Assembly (NCBI RefSeq): GCF_021018805.1
Contig: NW_026960607.1
Coordinates: 4,714,501 to 4,778,500, forward strand
Length of the DNA: 64,000 nt
From: Prinia subflava
Taxonomy: Eukaryota; Chordata; Aves; Passeriformes; Cisticolidae
Direction of reading: 5' to 3'
The notes beneath the pieces were generated by a model. That model ran no database searches. It saw nothing but the letters and a program-made list of their open reading frames with translations, and had not been told where the DNA came from. Below are positions 43,480 through 54,037 of this stretch, piece by piece. The position numbers and the translations under genes are program-made. Position 1 is the stretch's first letter. Each line of letters begins with the position of its first letter.

Positions 43480-44973
43480 TAGTACAGTTTCCCAAGGAGC
43501 CTCCAGAAAATATGTGCTTCTTAGCAGGAGCAGTCAGTAAGACAAGTATTCCTTCCTCAAGCAATTCTCTTGAAGAATAAAATATTGTACTTTTTTTGTT
43601 GTTTATCTTATTTCAAGAGGGTTCACCAGCCAGTTATTGGCAGGTGTGAGATTGTTTGTTTTATTCCCTACAGACCAGTAAATAACACCACATTTTTCAC
43701 AACCATATCTGTACATTCCATGCCTGATACTTGCACACATCAGAAACAATTACTATGCAGACCAATATAATTTTTTCCTTTTCCCTGTTTGTGTACCTCT
43801 GTCTTGCCAGTAATACCACTGAATAATGAAATAAGTAACTGAGAGATAGAAAAGGTATGGCCATTACAGATATCAAATGTCAGGGGTGACAGCAGATCAT
43901 AGTACAAGTTCCCTAAAAACCAGCTACCATAGGGTTATTGAAACCATAGAGGAGTCCTCGAGGAAGTAAGAGATGGTGGTAATGAAAGCTACTTCCTCTG
44001 GAGGAGCTGGGGAAAAAATGGTGCATCAGAGGGAGAAAGCTGGGATTCCTAAGTCAGGACAGAACAGGAAATACAGAAGACTCTGTGTCTATATGAATAC
44101 AAATTAGTTTTGCCATGTTTCTTACTGCAGTCCCAAATGTATCTTTCTTTTGGGATAATTATTCCAGTATCTTAGAAAATTTAGCCTCTAAAGGGAAAGT
44201 GAAGACTCAAAGCTCTAATGGAAATTTGTGAGAACTGATAAATGGCACCAAAGATCTAAAGCACCTCATGTCCAGTTCTGCAGCATGCAGTCAATCATCA
44301 AAGTCAAAGTTTGCCATGAGACAAAGTCTAATGTTATTGTAAAGTCTGCTACCAGTGGAACACCTATTCATGGGCAAAACAGTGAAAGTGGTAGGACATA
44401 GCTACTACAGAATTTAAGAGATTTTGTGAGATATATATAAAGCATTTGTGTTGGTTAAAATTCTTCTCCCAACCACTTCATGCCCAGAAAAATTCTAATA
44501 AAACACTACTAAAAATACCACTAATGTCTGGCTTCTGTATGGTCCATGCCTACCACAGATTCGCAGCTTGCATAAAGCAGCAAGCCTTGGACTTCTGAGA
44601 AGGTGGCAATGGTTGAGATGTCTTTGCAATGAAAGGCAGGACAGGAGCATCCTGTAAATAAATGAGTTATAGCTCAAGCAGCCTTTAAGCAATATTTCAT
44701 GTGATCAGGATAGATTTACACTAGTCAGTTTGGCTGTATTGTTGAAAATGGAACTGTAGCAGCAAGACTGCCAGCAGAGATGAGCCACATAATCATTTAT
44801 GCAGCTTTTTTGGGTTTGTGACATTAGCAGTCAAATTAAGTGTTGTTATGTTTGGTGTCAGATGCAGTTATGTCAGAATAAACATGTTCTTAGCCAAAGA
44901 GAGAATTTGCTGCAATTCAAATCACACTCAACAGCAGAAGGCCTATTTAGTTTACTGATGACAGTTTTGCCCC
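43480..44973. other. Presumed intronic DNA
   Basis: No gene or recognised repeat. Frames are short and have no family resemblance. Confidence 0.5.
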
Positions 44974-44979
44974 AAGGAT

Positions 44980-45423
44980 TGTTGTAATTTAGATTTAGGG
45001 GGGTCCCTGGGGAAGGTTCCCCGGGAGCCCCCCGGGCTCTAGGTTCGTTGGTATTCGCAGGCAGGCAGGCAAAGAGACTCTAGACGGCTGGTGAGGTGCT
45101 GATGAGGTGAGGATTTATTTGGAGTTCGACCCCAGGAAGGCAGCATGGTCACTGAGGGAGAGGGGGAAGGAGGGGGAGAGGGGAAAGGGGAGAGGGAAGG
45201 GGAGAGGAGAGGAGCAGAGCCTCTGGAGGCCTCCAGGGCAAAGAGAGCGTGCCTACTTCCCCCTGCACTCTTAACAGGGAGTTTCGAAATGGGCGCGGAC
45301 AGATCTAGAGGCCAATGAAGTTACAGACACACCATACTGCAGGGAGGTTACAGATTTGGGATAAACCATACATTTTCCAGGGGTGAGCCAGAGCATACCA
45401 TTTCAATAAAATGCAACTCCACA
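44980..45423 (-). mobile_element. Solo LTR, class II family B
   Basis: The minus-strand element begins TGTGGAGTTGCATTTTATTG and ends AAATTACAACA. It matches 56426-56837 in inverted orientation, sharing the polypyrimidine tract, AATAAA and the GC-rich hairpin end. Flanks AAGGAT (44974-44979) and AAGGAC (45424-45429) are a 6-bp duplication with one difference. Confidence 0.88.
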
Positions 45424-45429
45424 AAGGAC

Positions 45430-46489
45430 CATGAATTTCCTTATCTCTGAGCAGAGTAATGTGAAATGCAAGTATTTCAATGGTAATGATGTTCATTATT
45501 AGAATATAAAACCAATAAAAAATAAGGTTAAAAAACCCTTCAGAGTTTCCATTCATTTCCATAGTGGTGATTTAATTTTGTTTTATACAGAACAGAAGAT
45601 ACAAATGACCCTCCAGGTGTTCTTTTAATTACTGGATTTTAAATTTTAAGGAGGAATTGCATTGCCTGAACACATGACAATGAAAGCATTACAATGAAAG
45701 CATTACAATGAAAGCAACAGCCTCATTTTATGAAATCTTTTCCATTTTTGAGTTTTGCAGTGAGAAAGAATTTTAATGGATTTATGTATTGGTCTATTTT
45801 TTTTTCTACATGTTTTTTAACAAACATATCGTTCTCTTCTCAATGCTTTTGCTTCAGAGCATTTCTGTATTCTTTTACTCAGGCTGTTCTATTTCCTTTG
45901 TTGAAATACTTGTGTTCTGTTTGTTGTACTTACTCTCTTTTTGCAATGTCATGCCTTCACACAAACAAACATATGCACACAAACCAACAGTCTTCCCATC
46001 CAGGGTGCCTTTGATGTACTAAAAAATTTATTCCTTGGAAGAGGACAATCTTTAACACAATGGTTGTCTTACTGCCCTCGTGTTCTCATGTCCTGACAGT
46101 CATCATCAATAAAATAAAAGTTACGAGGAATTATTTGACATCTTTGTGAGCTTGGAGCTCCAGATAGAGACCATCAGCTTGATGTTGAGACTGGAAATGC
46201 ACAGAAGAGCCAGGACCTGCTAATGCCTGATTTTCCTACAGAGCATATCTGATGCACAAAATGTATTTTATACAGCTATAATGGAAAGTTTGAAAATAGT
46301 CAGGATCTGTTTATTAGAGTGATTATTTTTTAATGTTCACATGTATTAGTGCTCACACATATATGAAATGCTTCAGAGAAGACTGATACAGCTCCAGCTG
46401 ATTTAGTCATCTGATCTGGACACACAACAGTATGGTGAAGCAGAAAGCTTGTAGCAAGGCTGGGGTTATAGCATGTGCGCACACATATA

Positions 46490-46521
<32 letters not shown>

Positions 46522-47099
46522 CACGCACGCGAGCGTGTGTATTTATGTCTATACACTTATAGGTAGCACGTGTTTGAAAGGCTCAGGGACCGAGGCAGTC
46601 CTTTCCATTGCTCCACTACACTGCAGAAAGCCTGACCTTGCATCTGTCTGCAGTGTGAAAAATCCTGCGAATATCTGTTGTTATCACTGTGAGTTCAGGT
46701 CACTAAACTCTAGGCTCTATCTTCAATCTTTTATAGGTAATTATTATATTTACATGGTATAACAGAGGCATTGTGGGGTTTGCTTTGCCCATGTTTATGC
46801 AATGTTTGAAATTCCTGTATATATTAGCCATTAAAAACTGAAATATTGTGAATCACTTAATTTGGTGCTGAAACGGAGATCATCATGACTAGTGACAAAA
46901 TGGAAGAGAAAGAAGATCATATGTATCTGAAAATTCAGAAATTTCTGAAAAATTGCCATTTTGCTAGGATAGTAAACAAATGGCTCTGGTACATTATTTA
47001 AATCTAAATCTAGAATAGGATAGTGAGAAACAAAGGAAGAATTCACAACTCCCTACATCCCTGTCTTCCCAGGCTCAACTTCACTCTTGCCTCCCAGCT
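45430..47099. other. Presumed intronic DNA, with microsatellite
   Basis: AT-rich; a triple ACAATGAAAGC-like repeat occurs at about 45675-45715. No gene seen. Confidence 0.5.
46481..46540. repeat. Alternating (TG)n/(AT)n/(CA)n microsatellite
   Basis: Purine-pyrimidine alternation: ACATATATGTGTGTGTAT followed by about 22 bases of AT and then ACACGCACGC. It is likely length-variable and capable of cruciform or Z-DNA structure. Confidence 0.85.
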
Positions 47100-47440
47100 G
47101 CTCTATATTCCCACCCCTCTGAGTGGTGCAGGGGGACAGGGAATAGGAGTTTTGGTCAATTCATCGTCCTTTGTCTCTGCTACTCCTCCCTCCTCATGAT
47201 GTTCCCCTGCTCCAGCATGGGTCCTTTCTGTGGGTTGCAGCCCTTCAGGAACAGACTGCTCCTGTGTGGACTCCTCTCTGTGGACCACAGCATGGGTGTC
47301 TGCTCCACCGTGGTCCTGCATGGGCTGCAGGGGAGCAACTCATGTCACCATGGTTCTAACCACAGGCAACAGTGGGGGGAGAGATGGGGAAGGGGGAATC
47401 TCTGCTCTGGCCAGCAGTGGGTCCATTTTGGGGTCAGATG
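47100..47440. repeat. Probable dispersed avian repeat fragment
   Basis: GC-richer segment with CATGGGTGTCTGCTCCACCG, GGGCTGCAGGGGAGCAACTC and GGGGGAATCTCTGCTCTGGC. The style matches dispersed avian repeat sequence I have seen, but I cannot name the family and no second copy is in the window. Confidence 0.35.
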
Positions 47441-50400
47441 AAAATGGTTCTGTTCAATGTGGGCAGTCTTCTCACAGAAGCCACCCCTGCAGCTCCCTAA
47501 CTTGCCACGTAAACTCAAGTCTCTTATTCTGAATGGTCTTAAAAATGTATTTCTGCCTTGAATACTTGTTAGCAGAGTACAACAATTCTGTATCACAGAA
47601 TGCTTATTTTAATTTTTAAATAGCGGTCTTGACCATATGGGTAAGAACATTACAAGGAAGTAGTGGGAACATCCTGGCATAACAAAAAAAGGCTTTTTCT
47701 CTGCCTAGCAATGCATCTATTGCCCTTAAAAATATCTTTATTGGACAACTCTTTTTTTTGTAGTGTAGATGAATCATTCCACATCCATAGCAATGAGAGG
47801 TCTCAGTCATGCATGTCCAAGAGTGTCACTGCTTCAGACAGAAATATGCTCTTTATGAGACCTTCATCTTGGACCCCTGCCTGAGCATACCTACTTTTGC
47901 TCTGCTCAAAGACAGACATGCTAATGACCCACATAGGACTGAAGGTCTTGAGAGGCATTATATACAGCCTGCACTTTGCTTCTGGCTGCTGCTCTTAAAA
48001 TGTCAGCAGCACCACAGCTACTGGTTTCTAGCAGTCTTGCAGTGTGCCTGCAGTTTTCTTTCTTACATCGAGGACTGCAATTACAATGCAGTTGAGCTGA
48101 GCTCCTGTAAATACAGTGTAAACATCAGCCTTATTCTGGGTTCTGAAATCTTCCTGTGCGGCTCCTTCTACAAAAAATGTCACAGTCATTGACTCTGTGT
48201 GACTAATTTTTTTAGCTATAATTAACCTGGTTTCTCAATTGAGAGTTATTCATGACAGAACAGTGTTGCCATATGATAGGCACATGCCTGAGGGTAAGAA
48301 TGTAAGAGCATGCAACTCCTTACACAGGAAAATTCAACCTGGAACCTTGGATGAATTAGGGAACTTCTGTTTTCCAAGAAATACAAACTCCTATTGCAGT
48401 CTGCAGGTTTTGTCAGGGCATTTTCAAAGTGTTGCTTATGTTTATCTGGATAACCTCGCAGACTTCCCAACTTAGTGTGTCTTTTATGCCCATTGAAGTC
48501 GATCAGGGTGCTTTTTGTGAGTGAGACAGCAAGATGTTTCAGCAACTTGACATTTCTTATTGTTCCAGTCATAGCTACTCATGATAAATGCAGGCCCGAA
48601 GCAAGCTTTACTGGTTTAAAAAGCCAAACCCAAACTTAGTAACTTGCTCCTGATGTTTAAAATCTCTTCTTTGCCCCCTTTCCAACAGTTTCTATTTCCA
48701 TCTTTAGTTTGGCCACAAGATGGCAATAACTTGCAGACAAAATGAAACAGGCAGAGCGATTTGAAACTGTCTCCCTTCCTGAGCTTTTCCCTGAGCTCTG
48801 CCCCCAGCCCCCCTCTTTTGTTTCATTATTTAATTGCATTTCTTTCGGAATTACCAGGCAACCCACCCCCAGATGTGCAGTTTAAAGGTGATGTGCTTGC
48901 AGTGCGATTTTCAGGATCTACTCCGTAGAGCACCATCATGTGATACTGGGGTAAGGTGGAGTTCAGCTTTAAGGGGGAGTCTCCAGCCTTCCTCACCAAT
49001 CTTTAGGATCTGACTGGAGAAATACCAAAGGATCCTTCTCCTTTCCCTGCTCCTTCTCTGTCCAGCCTCCTGGGCCAGCCCCTGAGCAAAGACGGGCAGA
49101 GCAGTTGCAAGGTGAGTTTCCCCCGTGGTTGCTTTTCCATGCCTCTGGGTGGTTGTGTGCCAGTTAGGCTGGTGTTTGCTTGCTGTCTTGGGTGCAGGTG
49201 ACAAAATCCAAGGGAGGGTTTAGCCTCTAGGAAGAACTTCCAAGCAGCTGGGTGAACCATCAGCTTGGGCTGACAGCATTTTGTTCTTGCTTTTGAACAG
49301 CTCTAATAGTTTTGCTGTGCATTTCCTTTCACCTCACTGCACATTATTTCACCCTTTTTGTCTGTTGGTGCTAAACTTTTGACCAAAGTCTCTCACAGAG
49401 AGTTGTGAGGGTGTGCTTGGTCAGGGAGACTGTGTGATCAGCCAGAGGGGTCTGCAGAGCTATAGGCTTTCCCCATGCCAAGCCGTCACTCAGAGGGGGG
49501 AGGGATCTCCTTCCTGACTTGGGAGCTGGGGGTTTAGGAAACAAGGAACAGTGCAGCTGTCCGGGAGATTGAATTTCATGCCCCTCTATTGTCTGGTCCA
49601 TTTTGCAGAAGGACAGGAAAGAAGGACTCTTGTCACTTGACAGCAGTGCTGTGTTTCTGGGCTGGTTCCTAGATATGCACACATCAGAGAGGTTGCATCT
49701 CTGCTATGGGAAAGATAGGAAGAGGGAAGAAGGAGCAGTAGCATTTTCTGGTTTTGAGTTTGATATTTAATAAATAAGCAAGAGAAGAGCTTGGCTAAGG
49801 GAGTAGAAAAACCAAGAGCATGAAACCCTGGACACTTTATTGCTGGGGGCAGTTTGGTCCCAGCTGGTGAAAGAACCTGCACAGTTCCCTCCTTGCAGGA
49901 CGTGGCTCCTTGCCTGCTCTTGCCATTATTCCATTAAGTCATAGGGCTGGAGTGTCAGCCTCATGCTATATAAGTGATGGTGGAGCTCATGATTAAATCC
50001 AGATGTTGATTTTCAGATTATGATAAAGTTATACTGTGGGAATTGAGGAGCCCTGGTTCTCCACATCAACCACACACTTTCCATTTGGGTAAAGCACCTA
50101 CTTCTGGCTGTGACAGAAGTAATGCTTCAAGGGATCTTGGGTGTGGAAATTTTTTTATTGGACCCTAAAACAGATTTGGGGGACTAGGAAATCTGATAAA
50201 TTTAGTTAACAGAGGCAGAAGGTCTGAGAGATAATACTCAGGTGCATACTTAGCTTGAAAATCATAGTCAAACCTCAGACAGAGAAGCCTATTGTCTGAA
50301 ATCATTGCTGTTAACTCTCAGTAAATGTCACTCAGAGGCAAGCTACATTGCCTGTCGCAGTTTCATGTAGTCTTGTGGTGATTAGAAAGAGCCAGCCAAG

Positions 50401-51460
50401 CCAGCTGGGGTTAGTTCCTGACAGCAGCAAGAAGGCATGGCACTGGCATGGTCATCCTTTGACTGACCCTCAGGAGGAGCTGGAGCTGCAAGCCCAGCCC
50501 TCACACGCTGGCTCTGCCCTAGGGAGGAGGCAGCCCCAGCTCTGGTGCCCAGCATGTGGCTGGTTAAAAGGGTGTCACCAGTAAGAGACAAAGACAATTC
50601 TCCAGAGACTTACATGGTACAGAGATTTATATCAAGTATAATTAAAGAACAAAAGCTCACCTATTCAGGGTAACTTCTAATGAAGTATGTTTTAGTGGGC
50701 AATGTTTTTACAGCTTTTGTGATAAATGCCATAGGAAGTCATGTTTGAAATCCACTTCTGTGACTTTTAAGTGGCATTACTTTCATTACCATAACCTAAG
50801 GTTAAGTGAGCAATAAATTTAGCTCATGGGAGTGGGCAGAGAGAAAGTTCCAGATTCAGTGCAGAATGCAGTGCCACTAATGATGCCCAGATTCAGTGGC
50901 ACTAACAGCAAGTTGAAGTGAAGGTGTGTCAGGTTATCAATTGTTTTTTAGTTGTTTATCAATTAATTGGATTTTATTTTTAATTCACCTTCTGAACACA
51001 TATGCTTGAGCTTCAGATTTTTAAAATCCAAGGCCTTGCAAAAGGGTGGTTATTTAAGAATGCCTATTTCCCTTGCATGACTAAAGAAATTTTCTGCGGT
51101 ATTCAAAATTTGCCGATTTCTGTCTTTTGTCTTGTGTCCTTTCTTTGCTGCACAGCCCTGCTAGCTAAGGTTAAGGTGTTCAGAGTTCCTAATTTGCCTT
51201 AGTGCTGCTGAGGGCACTTGGCCACTCAACATCAAGTGTATGTGTTAAGGAAAAAAAAACAAAACAGCAATTGAGTCATTTTTCCACCCGTCACATTAGT
51301 CAAAGGGGCTTTCCCCCCCTCCTCGTGTGATGCCTGGATATAATTTCACTTAAAGCAGTTTGAGAAAGCAGACGTTTGCAGATTAAACTTGTGAAAAGGA
51401 GATGTAAAACATAAAAGTGGAGGCTACGCTGCTGGAAGGCTGAATTTGCTTCCCAGCTCG
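47441..51460. other. Presumed NPY1R intronic DNA
   Basis: No recognised repeat and no convincing frame over 4 kb, unlike its insertion-rich surroundings. It could hold conserved regulatory DNA, which cannot be told without alignment. Confidence 0.45.
48713..48725 (+). promoter_or_regulatory. CTCF-like core motif
   Basis: CCACAAGATGGCA fits the CTCF core CCACNAGRTGGCR; the CAAGATGGC part also resembles YY1 sites. A single 13-base match has low specificity. Confidence 0.25.
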
Positions 51461-51721
51461 CTATTTCGTGCGACCTATGCCGGCGGGAACAGGCCAGGCA
51501 GGGCTCGTGTCCCCGCTTGCTGCCCTGAGCCTGGTCCTGCCCGCTGCCTCCTTGCAGGAGCCCCGCGGAGCGGCGGGAGCCGGGGGAGCCCGGCGGCGGA
51601 GCGGGACTGGGCGGCTCCGCTGCTGCGGGGCTCGGGCGCACCGCCGCTCCGCCCGGGCAGGCGCCGTACCCGGCCGTGACCGGCCCTGCTGCTTCCCCTC
51701 TCCCCAGGTGCTGCGAGGGAG

Positions 51722-51733
51722 ATGCGGCACTGA
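51722..51733 (+). other. Upstream ORF 1 of NPY1R (3 codons plus stop)
   Basis: ATG CGG CAC TGA. Preceded by GGGAG, a moderate initiation context. Confidence 0.5.
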
Positions 51734-51768
51734 GGAGCGGGCTCGGCCTGGGCTCCGCTGCGGGGCTG

Positions 51769-51783
51769 ATGGGCGCCTTCTGA
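51769..51783 (+). other. Upstream ORF 2 of NPY1R (4 codons plus stop)
   Basis: ATG GGC GCC TTC TGA. G at +4 and G at -3 (GCTGATGG context) make it a plausible initiation site. Confidence 0.5.
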
Positions 51784-51799
51784 ACTCGGAGTGGTCTGG

Positions 51800-51847
51800 A
51801 TGAACGCGGCGGCGGTGAAGGGCGGCGGCGAGTTGGAAACAACATGA
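51800..51847 (+). other. Upstream ORF 3 of NPY1R, overlapping the main start (ATGA)
   Basis: Fifteen codons, Ala/Gly-rich, starting at 51800. Its TGA at 51845-51847 overlaps the NPY1R ATG at 51844-51846, an arrangement compatible with termination-reinitiation. Confidence 0.55.
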
Positions 51848-53121
51848 ATGCCTCGGTTCTCGCCCCACTGGCAAATATTTCCGGTCACCCGAATTTTTCG
51901 GAGATGAACTCGCAGATCTTGCAGTTTGAGGACGAAGATTGCCATGTGCCTTTGGCCATGTTCTTCACTTTGGCCTTGGCTTATGGGACTGTGATAATTC
52001 TGGGAGTCTCTGGGAATCTGGCCTTGATTGTCATTATTTTAAAACAAAAGGAGATGCGCAATGTAACCAACATCCTCATTGTCAACTTGTCGTTTTCTGA
52101 TCTCCTAGTGACCATCATGTGTCTTCCCTTTACCTTTGTGTACACTTTAATGGACCACTGGATTTTTGGGGAGGCCATGTGCAAGTTGAACCCTTTTGTG
52201 CAATGTGCCTCCATCACGGTCTCGGTCTTTTCGTTAGTCCTCATTGCTATCGAGCGCCATCAGCTGATCATCAATCCCCGCGGCTGGAGGCCGAACAACA
52301 GACATGCCTACATGGGGATTGCTGCCATATGGATTTTAGCCGCAGCTTCCTCTTTGCCTTTCCTGATCTACCACGTATTGACAGATGAGCCCTTCAGAAA
52401 TGTAACGTTCGATGAATATAAGGACAAATATGTGTGCTTGGACCTGTTCCCGTTGGACACTGCCAGGCTTTCTTATACCACAACGCTTTTGGTGATTCAG
52501 TACTTTGGACCACTTTGTTTTATATTTATTTGCTACCTGAAGGTAAGATAGAATCCTCTTGTAATACATACTTCATTCTATCTGATGTCTGTTTATCCTT
52601 GCAAAGATGACAGTGGTAGGTTAATTTATCCCATGTGTTTCTCTTTGTTGAATTTCCTGCAGATATACATACGATTAAAAAAAAGGAACAACATGATGGA
52701 CAAGATGAGAGACAGTAAGTACAGATCCTCTGAAACCAAAAGGATCAACATCATGCTGATATCAATAGTGGTCTCATTTGCAGTTTGCTGGCTGCCTCTC
52801 ACCATCTTCAATATCGTGTTTGATTGGAATCATGAAATTTTGCCTGTTGCTACCTGCAGCCACAACCTGTTGTTCCTGATTTGCCACCTCACTGCCATGA
52901 TCTCCACCTGTGTGAATCCCATCTTCTACGGGTTTCTCAATAAGAACTTCCAAAGGGACCTGCAGGTTTTTTTTCATATTTGTCATTTCCACTCCCATGA
53001 GGAGGATTATGAGACTATAGCCATGTCCACCATGCACACAGATGTCTCAAAAACCTCTTTAAAGCAGGCAAGCCCCATCACATTTAAAAAAATAAATAGT
53101 GATGATGATGAAAAAATATAA
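51844..53121 (+). CDS. NPY1R: Neuropeptide Y receptor Y1 (exons 51844-52542 and 52663-53121)
   Basis: Gi-coupled plasma-membrane receptor for NPY and PYY, involved in feeding, stress and vascular tone. The spliced product has 385 residues, the usual length. Exon 1 encodes 233 codons: N-glycosylation sites at N2, N11 and N17, TM1-TM5, E137-R138-H139 in place of DRY, and the TM3/ECL2 cysteines. The intron is in phase 0 after FICYLK, with GTAAG donor and TTTCCTGCAG acceptor, the conserved Y1 position after TM5. Exon 2 encodes ICL3, TM6 (CWLPLTIFNIVF), TM7 with NPIFY at 318-322, a Cys in the tail (FHICHF) suited to palmitoylation, and a Ser/Thr/Asp-rich C-terminus. No lesion is seen. It is divergent from NPY5R. 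The downstream UTR is cut short by an LTR at 53226. Confidence 0.97.
52543..52662 (+). other. NPY1R intron within the coding region
   Basis: 120 bp, GTAAGATAG at the 5' end and TTGAATTTCCTGCAG at the 3' end. The short size and position match the single coding-region intron of vertebrate Y1 genes. Confidence 0.93.
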
Positions 53122-53225
53122 AGAAGTAATAATTCTACACCAAACTGCAAGAAGTGTGATTGCAGGTGAAGTGTGTCCAAGGACAAGCACAATTACATAA
53201 CAAGTACAAAAAGGGTAATGTTTTT

Positions 53226-54031
53226 TCTCAGGGTTGCTGTTCCCTGAGATTCTCCTTGGGGTTGCTGTTCTCCGAGGTAATAAGGTTTTCTCCCAAGGTT
53301 GCTGTTCCCCGGGAGTCTCCTCGGGGTTGCTGTTCCCCAAGGTAATAAGGTTTTTCATCTTCTCTAGCCCTAAGGGTTTCACGCCGGAGCCAGAGACGAC
53401 AAGCTGAGTCTGCCAGTGCATGTTTCCAAGGTTGTTTATTCTTCATTATCTCTCAGTTTTTTCTCAGCTCTGCCAGGCCTCCCTGGCAGGGTACATTATC
53501 TTAGTTCTTTCTCAGCTCTGCAAGGCATCTCCAGCAGAGCAGGACATGCGGCGGACTGCCCCGGATCAGAGAGTCTTGGACCTTTTGTACCATTTCTCTG
53601 ACCCAGCCACCATCCACAACGTACTTTTTATTTACAGAATTTTACCAATACTTACTACCTATGTTAACATGTCATTTCTACTCTAAACCAGTCCTTGTGA
53701 TACAACTCAGCAGAAAATGGGGGGAAAGAACAAGAACAAGGAGGACAGGACCACTCCCCAATTCCTCCATCTTGTCCCTTCAAACCCATATACTAAAATT
53801 CCCAGATTCTACATTTACACTCTGTGATAAACTAACTACTACTTATTTTGAATTCTCTCAGCTTGTGATTCTTCATACAATGTGGGCATTCACTCCCATG
53901 GACAGGGATCAGAGGCAGTGTCCTCCTGGGCTCTGTGTGAGGCTGGTTGACCCCCTTGTACAGATCCCAGACCCCCCTGTCCGGTCTCCAAACCCTCCAG
54001 GGTGGCCAGAGGGATGTTCTAGACTCTGACA
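53226..54031 (-). mobile_element. Solo LTR, class II family A, antisense in the NPY1R 3' UTR region
   Basis: The minus-strand element begins TGTCAGAGTCTAGAACATCC and ends AACCCTGAGA. Target duplication GTTTTT at 53220-53225 and 54032-54037. It starts 104 bp past the NPY1R stop codon, with no AATAAA seen before it. Confidence 0.92.
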
Positions 54032-54037
54032 GTTTTT

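Larger units (their letters stand above)
51708..51843 (+). other. NPY1R 5' UTR in the first coding exon
   Basis: The acceptor AG at 51706-51707 follows the pyrimidine tract GCTTCCCCTCTCCCC. The UTR is GC-rich and holds three upstream ORFs: 51722-51733, 51769-51783 and 51800-51847. GC-rich sequence extends upstream to about 51470 and may be a proximal promoter. Confidence 0.6.

Noticed and set aside
46481..46540. Possible CRISPR-like or tandem array
   Set aside because: A simple dinucleotide microsatellite; no spacer-repeat structure, and the host is a vertebrate.
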